Part shown: positions 12,901-21,324 of the stretch, piece after piece
How positions within the stretch are numbered: the stretch's first letter is position 1
How the letters are laid out: the number at the start of each line of letters is the position of its first letter
Translations under genes and position numbers: made by a program
Notes under the pieces: generated by a model
What the model saw: the letters and a program-made list of their open reading frames with translations, nothing else
The model's database searches: none
Told to the model about the DNA's origin: nothing
Assembly: GCA_038025085.1 (NCBI GenBank)
Contig: CM076147.1
Coordinates: 5,065,501 to 5,129,500 of the forward strand
Length of the DNA: 64,000 nucleotides
From: Tetragonia tetragonoides
Lineage: Eukaryota > Streptophyta > Magnoliopsida > Caryophyllales > Aizoaceae
Reading direction: 5' to 3'

Positions 12901-14656
12901 AAGCTAGACTACCAAGAATGCATTCAAACCACTAAAAACTAGCTAGAATTATTGAGATATTGCACTAAAAGTATGCACATAAACACGTGCATCAGTCGTC
13001 ATTCACTTGCACCCTCTTTTTGATAAGCAAAAAGCAGGTGGCAGTCCCAATACTCTGCTAATTAGGTTTTATGGGAGGGGAAGGGCAGAAGAATTAATTG
13101 AAGGCTACGGTTTTATTGTGACAGTTGTGATGAATTTTGAGTGCTAAACCGCACACAAATGATGCTGCTCTAGTTGAATTCTGTTACGTAGTATCGTTTG
13201 AAAAACTCTGATTATTACGTGCTCAATTTGTTGTACATCTCTTTAAGAGGAGGGAGATGTTGGATGAGGTGTTCCTTATCATTATGTTTTCATTTTTGTT
13301 TAGATTAAGTGGGATGAGTGTAGTTCATTATGTTCCAATGTTTTATATTGGGTTTTGTCATAGTACACTACCTTTTTTTTTGTCAATGGCCAGGGAACAG
13401 TAGGTTACTGGGTTAGATGTAACCAAACGATATCCTCTTTACAAAACATATCATATACACGCAATGTGCAAAGTAGTTTTGGCTATCATCGGAATTTCAC
13501 AAATAGTGTCATTCGTGCACTAATATACAGGTAATAACTCTGTCTACCCTAACTTCTATTTATGCTTTTTCCCGGGGTGGGGGGTATATTTGTTCCCCGA
13601 TAGTGTTTGGTTACTCTGCATGGATGATTGACAAATTATGTTTTGGCGTTGGTCCTAGTTCGAATCCCCTCTCCCTCGTGTATATGTATATAGTACTGCC
13701 ATTTGTGCCTCATTTGAGCCAAACAAAAAAAAAATTATGGGTGATTTTTGTAATTTGTACCATTAGCAACTACTTCAAGTGACCAAGTCCACAATGCAAA
13801 ATCAGTTACTTTTACTTTTTTCTTCTTCCTTTTGGTGGCCGTGCATAATCACATGTACCTTAAATGAAACTTGAGATCAACCACCAAGATACTTTTATCA
13901 GGCAACCTTGATGAAACCATCTTCCTTTTTTGTTCCTTTCGACTTTTACCACCTAATCGCCATTTTTGGTGCAAAATGGACTCGGGTAGGTGGTTTCGTC
14001 ATAGTTTTTCTCTATTTATCATTTGTGTTGTGTTTTTATGGAATAGTTAATTTGTATGCATAAAAAGAAATGCTTGAACCTTCATAACACTTAATTTTCG
14101 TTCTACTATCAAAGATCATGTGGTATTGTTGTTAAATCCTTGGCTCTATTTCACAGTCTACTTGAATAGATATATCATGTGTTCTCCCATTTATTCTAAT
14201 TTAATCTTACATATGGTGTAGTGGTGATCAAGACTTGGTTGTGACCTATCTGGGCACACTAGAATGGATCCAGAAACTAGATGTTCCAATAGATGATAAC
14301 TGGAGGCCATGGTTTGTTGAAGGTCAAGTTGCAGGGTTAGTGTAAACTATGAAATACAACTGCAGAATAAGCATCATTCTCCCTATCTACCTCTTAAAAT
14401 TTCCGTAAATTGTTTTGCAGATACGTTACTGATTTCGCGAATGATAGTTATCGCTTAACGTTTACTACTATTAAGGTAACACCATTTATATATTTGCTTC
14501 GTTTTGATAGAATAATAGTAACCCTTGTTTTATTTTGCGCCATGTTCTGATGAGATTGTGGTAACAACTTAGGGAGCAGGACACACCGCTGTAGAGTTTA
14601 AGCCTCAAGAATGCTTTGCCATGATCGATAGGTGGCTCGCGTTGCGGTATTTGTAG
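3941..14656 (+). CDS. SCPL: Serine carboxypeptidase-like protein (SCPL-A), C-terminal 310 aa
   Basis: S10-family secreted hydrolase or, if in the plant acyltransferase clade, a vacuolar acyltransferase using glucose esters; the choice cannot be made here. Exons: 3941-4043, 4363-4400, 4922-5020, 5780-5866, 5987-6130, 6238-6309, 13394-13530, 14222-14335, 14421-14475, 14573-14656. All joints have GT-AG ends and keep phase, giving 310 codons plus TAG without a stop. Visible motifs are the nucleophile box GDSYSG (3989-4006), GNPLTDG, EPKC...[24 protein letters not shown] with the catalytic Asp (across 13530/14222) and GAGHTA with the catalytic His (14573-14590). All three triad positions are present. 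The N-terminal third, with signal peptide and oxyanion region, lies left of the window. The 7.1-kb sixth visible intron holds a whole LTR element. SCPL-B is its convergent paralogue. Confidence 0.88.
4833..4875. repeat. Fragment of CTTGTATAAG-type MITE in SCPL-A intron
   Basis: Contains ACTTGTATAAGACCGTG, matching the terminal sequence of the MITE-like elements at 5281 and 27119. It is preceded by TACTCCCTTTGTCC (4799-4812), a Stowaway-like end. Only one terminus is recognisable, so this is a remnant. Confidence 0.4.
5281..5430. repeat. MITE-like element with CTTGTATAAG terminal repeat
   Basis: About 150 bp beginning ACTTGTATAAGACAGTCTTA and ending in an imperfect inverted copy (CTCACATGAGACTTGCTC). 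Its inner part (GTGACCTCTACATTT...) is shared with the copy at 15911-16056, showing a dispersed family. It lies in an SCPL-A intron between exons 4922-5020 and 5780-5866. Confidence 0.55.
7115..8498 (-). repeat. 3' LTR of LARD-like element
   Basis: Direct repeat of 11613-12994 with scattered substitutions and small indels, ends TG...CA. On the element strand this is the downstream LTR. Confidence 0.9.
9908..9988. repeat. (TA)n microsatellite plus poly(T)
   Basis: About 67 bp of pure TA repeats (9908-9974) running into a T tract, inside the LARD interior. Two frames reading through it give only alternating Ile-Tyr and are not genes. Confidence 0.95.
10744..11502 (-). CDS. Gag-like ORF of LARD element (252 aa)
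   Basis: The only long frame on the element strand, starting about 100 bases after the primer site. The first 85 residues are rich in Tyr, Asn and Asp (for example [10 protein letters not shown]). A charged helical stretch follows (about 90-150, [11 protein letters not shown]...) that resembles the C-terminal region of plant gypsy gag proteins, then an acidic tail. No zinc knuckle, protease or RT motif is present. A gag-derived role is inferred from position only; it could be decaying sequence. Confidence 0.5.
   Translation of the reverse strand: MAYNNSEMGTLWPQEGYGDYHSNSYAYDYGNNNQYYDYMNVNGYDMPISSYGCYGYFGHEDNMHQFSHENDNYANTLYQGNQNDHGFHPPKSYLESLFEQYIEKTQKNIKESQKDTKELQMMNELGEFIRKMSSKVDTFPLHIEKHETQLVQVASLSTIGDCIEEKIVVESGENEFCDIEYQDPFSTGCIDMISSLILYPLNDFPSHKSFGVVLVNPDSALVIYESSTFRVDEPIVNEMHKERHEDNHKPIW
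11587..11606 (-). other. Primer binding site with TGGCGCCGTTGCCGGGGA core
   Basis: On the minus strand TGGCGCCGTTGCCGGGGA follows the 5' LTR by a few bases. This is a well-known plant gypsy-type primer site, usually assigned to tRNA-Asp. It ties the non-autonomous element to a gypsy-lineage partner rather than copia (inference). Confidence 0.75.
11613..12994 (-). repeat. 5' LTR of LARD-like element
   Basis: Direct repeat of 7115-8498. On the minus strand it is followed, after a short AGTTTT spacer, by the primer site, making it the 5' LTR. Confidence 0.9.
13590..13735 (+). repeat. Possible SINE in SCPL-A intron
   Basis: Contains AGTTCGAATCC (near 13659), a good match to the RNA polymerase III box B, and ends in a poly(A) run (13724-13733). 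A convincing box A and target duplication were not found, so this is tentative. Confidence 0.35.
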
Positions 14657-15009
14657 GTATCGTCTTCAAAAACATATGCTATGGTTGCTGTTGTATAGTA
14701 TAATGTCGGATAAGAAATGTCGCATTGGAATGGATGAAATGGAATGCATAAGTGACTGGGAAATGTCGGATAAGGGCACTTACTGTATAATTAGTGAGGG
14801 CTACTACAATGCATTGGGAGCACTTACCCTTTTGAGCTAAAAGTCTGGGGCCAACGAAAATTTTGTAATAGTGCGAGTATTTTTGTTTTTGTTAATTATT
14901 AGATATTTAAAATTGTTAGTTACTGCCTACTGGTAGATGCAGTTATTGGTTATTTTCTTGTCTTACATTGGCCGAATATCTACATTTACTCGTTACACTT
15001 ATCACTTAT
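14657..15009. other. Downstream of SCPL-A; no gene seen
   Basis: AT-rich sequence holding the presumed 3' UTR of SCPL-A. No repeat or frame of note until the TRIM element. Confidence 0.5.
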
Positions 15010-15444
15010 TGATAATAAATTTCAATAATTGGGCCTTAACAAATGAGCACACATACAAGACAAGTGAGGTTTCAACTCAAAACCAATTTGCAATGGGTGG
15101 AGTAATCCACTTTTTTATATGTGTGCTTAAGACCCTTTAATCTTTCCACGTGGGACACAAACTCACTTCAACACCCCATCTCACGCAAAGACCCATCATG
15201 GAGCTTACTATGGGTCAGTCACACAAGCGTGGGCCAATAAAGGGTAACATAGAGCCAGGATAAAACCTGCTCTGATACCATGATAATAAATTTCAATAAT
15301 TGGGCCTTAACAAGTGAGCACACATACAAGACAAGTGGGGTTCTAACCCAAAATCAATTGGCAATGGGTGGAGTAATCCACTTCCTTATATGTATGTTGA
15401 AGACCCTTTAATCTTTCCATGTGGGACACAAATCCGCTTCAACA
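15010..15444 (-). mobile_element. TRIM: miniature LTR retrotransposon
   Basis: Two 164-bp direct repeats (15010-15173 and 15281-15444), each TGATAATAAA...CTTCAACA, separated by 107 bp. Next to the right copy the minus strand reads TGGTATCAGAGC (15269-15280), the tRNA-Met primer site. Next to the left copy it has a purine-rich run (TGAGATGGGG). The flanks CTTAT and CTTAG match at four of five bases. There is no coding capacity. Size, primer site and tract fit the TRIM class. The LTRs differ at roughly 14 positions, so the insertion is not recent. Confidence 0.85.
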
Positions 15445-15548
15445 CTTAGGATGCTTGACGCATTAAATTGACTAAAAAAAAAAGAAAAAGTAAATATTTA
15501 ATATGTGTTAAGTATCTACAAAGTGTTATGCGAAAATGATGATAGTAC

Positions 15549-15708
15549 ATGACTGAAGGAAAAGCTTTCAGCAAGTGTTTTCTTCAAACGCATTTAACAC
15601 ACAAGGTTTAGGCATAAAAACTAGAGTTATGACTGAAGGAAAAGCTTTCAGCAAGTGTTTTCTTCAAACGCATTTAACACACAAGGTTTAGGCACAAACA
15701 CTAGAGTT
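15549..15708. repeat. 80-bp tandem duplication
   Basis: Bases 15549-15628 are repeated at 15629-15708 with two or three differences. The unit starts ATGACTGAAGG and ends CTAGAGTT. It lies between the convergent 3' ends of the SCPL genes. Confidence 0.92.
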
Positions 15709-15910
15709 GACTTTTAGTGCTCAAACTTTGGATTAGCTAGAAAACCTTTGGAAACTACATACCAAATTTGTGTATAAAATCAGTTTGAAAATATTTATAT
15801 CAAAATATGAAACTCATTACCCGACCAGTAGAATGAATAGGGAACCTGACCATTCTCTTGACTATTCCTTTTGAACCTGTTTTAATCCATTTCAACATGT
15901 GTTTCACGAA

Positions 15911-16056
15911 AATGTTTATAATACGGTTTTTTCGTAACTTTTGATGTGACGGGGTTCGCTTTTCAATGAAATAAGGGTTATTGTTCACCATAAGTGACTC
16001 CTACATTTATAAATAGTGACCCCATTTTCTGTGATTTGGTCTCACCCAATACTTGT
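15911..16056. repeat. MITE-like element, copy of the one at 5281
   Basis: Shares inner blocks with 5281-5430 (GACGGGGT, GTGACTCCTACATTT, GTGACCCCATTTT) and ends CTCACCCAATACTTGTTG. Its left end is eroded. Confidence 0.5.
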
Positions 16057-17039
16057 TGTACTGTATATGCATGGTTATACTACATTAATTTGTTCCAAGT
16101 TTATGATTCAAAATCTATGGAAAATACATCAAAATTAGGAAACAAATAAAAACACTAGATTTTCACTCGTGGGTTTTTATGCTTTATTGATATTGTGCCC
16201 TCCCTCCTGCCTTTATCCTGTCTAGGCAGGAGCCTCTGTGGAGACGACACTGAGGTAATGTTGATGTTGATGTTGTGATCATCAAGCCATCCGAATATTA
16301 GTTTTTACAACGTGAAAGAGCAATACAATGATAGTTGAACACAAGATACCTACAAATAGCGGAATGCCAACCACCTATCGATCATAGCAAGGCATTGTCG
16401 AGGCTGATACTCTGGAGCAGTGTGTCCTCCTCCCTAGGATCGAAGTTGTTTTTCGTCGTAACAGTTGTCATTTACGTAAACAAATCAATCAATTAATTAA
16501 ATATTAAAATTAAGATGAGATCTGATTGTGTATACCATAATTGTAGAGAATGTTAACCGATAGTGAGAATTTGAGTAATCCGTAGCATATCTGCAAAACA
16601 AATACAAAAATCTCAAGAGCACTACAAAATTTGAGCAACTTGTAGCGGAAAGACGAGGGGGAGGCCGGGTGGGAGTGCTAATTCTTGTACAGTTGGTTGC
16701 ATGTTAATTACAACATTAAGGTTTCTATTATTAATGTTGTGAAGTGATATTATGGAGTTCATGTCTCATTTTACCAAATTGTTAGATTCATTTTTTTTTT
16801 GTTTTATGAAAGACAGAGTATTCTTCAGATTTGTTGGAAATAAGACTTAAACCCAAATTATTGAGAACAAGTGAAGGCTTCACCACTTGTTAGATTCATT
16901 TAAATATTACTTTTGAAAAAACATATTTTTATAATTATATGTTCATATAAACACTATTATTTATGATGAAACTGGGTAGTGGAGACCATAAAAACACATG
17001 ATTACCAAATTTTTTCCAGAACGAATGGAGTAATTCATA

Positions 17040-20000
17040 GAGTAGTACCATTGGGCATATTCACAAGAAAGTGTCTTTGAATTACGAAAAAATTAAAAAT
17101 GTAGAGGATAAAATTATTGGTACACCCGAGAATAGCAACTTACATAAAACTCTTGAACGTTTGATCAATCAGAGAGAAAAACTCTTGTTATTTTCCCGGA
17201 ATTATTGGAACGCTTATGCTAAGAAAAAATGGCTTACTGAGGGTGATCGTAATTCCTCCTTCTTTCAACGTATCCAATATACCAGGGTAAAGAAAAAACG
17301 AATATTTAAAATTAGAGAGCACTCTGGGGCTTGGTTAGAGGGTGATAGCCTTATTAAGGAGCATATTAAGACAGAGTTTAGTAAAAGGTTCACCTCAGAG
17401 TTTCTCTCTCCACGTAATTTGGACCTCGATAATGTAGTATAGATTATCTCTGAGGAGGATAATCGGCAGCTCACTATGGAAATTAGTAAAGAGGAAATTA
17501 AAGAAGCAACTTTTCAGATGAATCCGGCTAAGTCCCCGGGACCTGATGGGTTTGGAACATGCTTTTTCCAGTCTTACTGGCATTTAATTGGATCAGAAGT
17601 GACGGAGGCTATCCAGGCATTTTTTCATGGGAAGCGTATGCTTAAGGAAATTAATCATACTTTTATTGCGCTTATTCCAAAAATTCATATTCCGGAAACT
17701 GTTAATCATTTTAGGTCAATTAGTCTATGTAGCACTCTAACTAAAATAATTTCAAAAGTCCTTGTTAATAGACTTAGGCCCCTTCTTGATAATCTTGTAA
17801 GTCCATTTCAAGGTGCCTTTATTCCGGGTAGGTCTGTCCACGACAATATCCTCCTTACGCACGAGATTATGAACATGTTTAAGAAGTCTAGAGCCAAAAA
17901 GGGATGGATTGCGATTAAACTTGATATGGAAAAAACTTACGATAGACTTGAATGACATTTTTTATTTGAATGTTTAAAAAAAATGGGATTCTGTGACATT
18001 TGGATTGACTGGATTAAACAATGTGTTACTACAGTGTCTTACTCCGTATTAGTTAATGATGAACCATCATCTCCATTTACAGCATCTCGGGGGCTGCGGC
18101 AAGGGGATCCCCTTTCCCCGTATTTATTCATTCTTTGCATGGAGTGCTTGCTAGGAGAATTGCAGCTGAAAGCGCTAGGAGGCGATCTGGCATTGGGATT
18201 AAAAGTGCTCCTAATGCGCCAATTATTCCAGGATTATTTTTTGCAGATGATAGTATTCTTTTCTGTAAAGCTACTAGGGATTCCTGTTCTTCCCTCAAAT
18301 ACATTTTACAAAAATTTTGTTCCCAATCAGGACAACTGATCAATTTTCATAAATCTGCTATTGTTTGTTCTAAATTTGTTCAGACCACTGCCCAACAGAT
18401 GATTAACACTATTTTTAATATACCAATTAGAAATTCATTAGGCAAATATCTTGGATGTCCAGTTTTAGAAAAACAAGTTTCGCGTTCCTGTTTCGAGGAG
18501 CTTGTTGAGAAAACTAGGTCCAGGATGAATGCGTGGGCAGCTATCTCCTTATCTAAAGCAGGTAGGGTCGCACTCATTTAAGCAAATTTAGAATCTATTC
18601 CGTCTCACACAATGTAATGCTTTTCTTTACCTAAGTCTATTTGTCATGATCTAGATAAAATTAGTAGAGACTTTTTCTGGAAAAATTCGAGCAATGACAA
18701 ACATTTCCCTTTGATTGGTTGGGATAAAATTTGTCAGCCTAAGATTTTGGGTGGCTTAAGCCTCCGAAAATATGAAGCAGTAAACCTGGCATTTATTTGT
18801 AAACTAGCTTGGAAAATTTTGTCAGAGCCGGAAAATATATGGGTCAAATCGGTTTCAGTCAAATATCTTGCACACACTAGTTTACTTGATTGTAAAGTGG
18901 GTGGCTCTTGTTCTTGGGCTTGGAAGAAAATACTACATAGTAGGATCTTACTCTGTCAAGGTATTCGTTGAAAAGTTGGTAACGGTGAATCTATCTCATT
19001 CTAGTTTGATAATTGGTGCTCGTCTAAGGCACTAGCGGAGCATATTGATATTTCTAGCTTCTCTAATGATATTATTGGTCGGAGAGTTTGTGATGTTATA
19101 ACTGAAGCTAGATGTTGGAATATTACGCTTCTTAATACTGTTCTTCCTCATTCTTTTATTGATAAGATCTCTTGTATACCTATTCCATCTCATGACATCG
19201 AAGATGATTTCTGTTAGGGCCTCACAGGAAACGAAATATTTTCTACGAAGACTGCAACTTGGTTAGCCCATGGGCTTAACAAAGATGACTCTTATAAATG
19301 GCCTTTTGCTTGGATTTGGGCTCTTAATCTCCCTCCCAAAGTTGGCATTTTTTCTTGGCAGGTCTGTCATAAGTCGATTGCTACTCGGGGAATTCTTTCC
19401 CCGAGGGGCATTCCCCTTAGCCCCAACTGTCCCCTTTGTGATTACGTGATGGAAGACATTGATCACCTTTTTGTTGAATGTCCCTCCTCTCGGAGTGTAT
19501 GGGATCAGGCCTATGCGTCGGGTTGGCTTGATTGCGTCCCTCCTAGTCATAATCTTCTTCCGTGGCTTGACTTCCTTCGACATACTAGGTATTGTTCGAA
19601 TATAGACAAGGCAAAAGTGTTCATGCTTCTTTGGAGTATTTGGCACGAAAGGAATAGCGTTGTTTTTAGGGGTTCTACTTTTAACCCAATATGCTGTTGG
19701 TTAAGAGCTAAGTCATGTTTTCTTGAATGGACAACTCGGACCTCTCCTTCAAAATTTGATATTAGTACTTCAACTTCTCATCGCCCTAAAGTTCTGGACA
19801 CTAAACTTGTTGTCTAGTCAAAACCAGCGCCAAACCATATCAAGATTAACTTCGATGGATCAATTCTAGATGGACAAGCTGCTTCGGGCTACGTCATTCG
19901 GAATGAGGGTGGTTCCCTTCTAGGTGCCGGCGCTAAAGCCTTAGGTAAGTCCTCTGTCTTGATTGCCGAAGCAACAGCCCTTAGGGACGCAGTCCGGAAA

Positions 20001-20320
20001 GCGGTTGGACTTGGCCACACATTAATCCATATAGAGGGTGACAATAAGGTTGTAATCCAAGCTATGAGAGGAGAAATTCAGATTCCTTGGCAGATCCATT
20101 CACTCATTATTGACACTAGGCGTTTCTTAGCGCTCCTAGGGCCGATAATTGTAGAACACATATATAGAGAAGGGAATAGGGCTGCAGATTGGATGTCTAA
20201 ATTTGGCCACTCTTGTTAACAAGAATGTTTTTGGACCTCTTCACTCGATCGTTCTTTTAGCAAAATTCTGTATGAAGATGTGTTAGGTGTTCACCTCGAG
20301 AGGAGGTCCTCCTAACGAAT
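17040..20320 (+). mobile_element. 5'-truncated L1-type LINE with decayed ORF2
   Basis: Starts inside ORF2 after the missing endonuclease (WLTEGDRNSSFFQ near 17230). RT follows: NPAKSPGPDGFG, FIPGRSVHDN, GLRQGDPLSPYLF, and FADD at 18240-18251. Next come the zinc-knuckle region (CPLCDYVMEDIDHLFVECP, near 19430-19490) and a C-terminal RNase H domain (INFDGS near 19848, then AEATALRDA and GDNKVV) ending at 20219. Stops at 17440 and 17953 and frameshifts near 18150, 18600 and 18960 kill it. It lies in the last-but-one intron of SCPL-B, opposite in orientation. Ends are approximate because no target duplication was found. Confidence 0.88.
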
Positions 20321-20981
20321 CTCTTTCTTCTTCTTACCTACTAAAAAATATATATATTCTAACCCTGCCACTTGATGACCATCAACAAACCATGGCCTCC
20401 ATTTAACATTTATTGGAATTTCTAGTTCTCGGATCCATTCTAATGAATCGACATATGGGACTGACAAATCTTGGTCACCGCTGCAATACATGTAAAACAA
20501 AATGTAAGGATTGAGACGAAGGAATTTCTTTGAGAAATTTTGATGGTAACTGAAACTACTCTCAACATTAAATGTATAGGCTACGCTTTTGACGGTAGCA
20601 TTACATCTAAGCCAGTGACGTATTGTTCCCTGACCATTGAGGCTTTACCATAAGAAATTAAAGTGAGAGACTATGTTTGTAAAACTTAAATATTCGTACA
20701 TATGAAACTTATAGTAAAACCGTCTTATACAGGTTTTTGAGTTGATGTATATATTGGTAGGATTTTTACTGTGTATTTTGTTTCATGAACTCTGATCTTG
20801 AAAAATTAAAAGCATTCCTTGAGAATTGTTGAATTTGAAGGGATTGGTTGACAAAACTCAATTGGGTTTTAAGATGCAAAGGGGTTTGTGAAATATGAAC
20901 GAAGTATAGATGTGTGAGCTATTTTTTGATGGCAATGTCCTGCTAGGGTGGACAATAGTGTACTCATTCGTGTAGGAATAC

Positions 20982-21256
20982 TGTTACGAGATCTTACCGA
21001 GATTTCAGGCGCGACTTATGGAAAGTTCGGTTGCGTCTGAATATGGAAAGTTATCATAGAAGATTTCAGGCGTGACTTATGTAAAGTTCGGTTGCGCCTG
21101 AATATGGCAAGTTATCATAGAGTTTGATATTGTTTAGAATTGTTTCCATATACAAATTGTTTCCATATTCTAAAAGATATGTATAGATACTAGGGCTGTA
21201 TATATATACTCGGTGATAATCAATACAAACACAAGCTTTTAGCCTCAATCTTGTCA
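20982..21256 (+). repeat. 5' LTR of copia-2
   Basis: 275 bp, TGTTACGAGA...CTTGTCA. Contains an internal tandem duplication of a 61-bp unit (21001-21061 and 21062-21122). Ends directly at the primer site. Confidence 0.9.
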
Positions 21257-21324
21257 TGGTATCAAAGCGTGAAAGATCCTTAAACAAACCTTAAACAAAA
21301 ACGCAAAAACCTTAAACCCTAACA

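Larger units (their letters stand above)
7115..12994 (-). mobile_element. Non-autonomous LTR retrotransposon (LARD-like), nested in SCPL-A intron
   Basis: Two direct repeats of about 1.38 kb (7115-8498 and 11613-12994), each TGACACAACC...GTGCATCA, flank a 3.1-kb interior. The flanks GTCGC (7110-7114) and GTCGT (12995-12999) form a 5-bp target duplication with one mismatch. The primer site next to the right LTR reads out on the minus strand, fixing orientation. The interior has one gag-like frame and no protease, RT, RNase H or integrase, so it must rely on enzymes of another element. Large LTRs with a non-coding interior fit the LARD class. Confidence 0.88.
6889..13049. repeat. SINE-like insertion, split by the LARD element
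   Basis: The 11-base word TGGCAGTCCCA occurs at 6889-6899 and again at 13039-13049, as expected of a target duplication. Removing the LTR element between them (7115-12994) leaves a repeat of about 250 bp that opens CCAACAAGGGTGGTGGTCTAG, with a box A-like GGTGGTCTAGTGGT. An inverted copy of the opening lies at 7001-7013 (CCCCTTGTTGGTG). I see no clear box B or poly(A), so the class is uncertain. The nested order is clear: this repeat came first. Confidence 0.35.

Noticed and set aside
20452..20500. A 37-nt mini-intron in SCPL-B exon 11
   Set aside because: GTCTCAATCC...TTGCAG has GT-AG ends but is too short for plant splicing and its removal would destroy the Ser of SGDQD.
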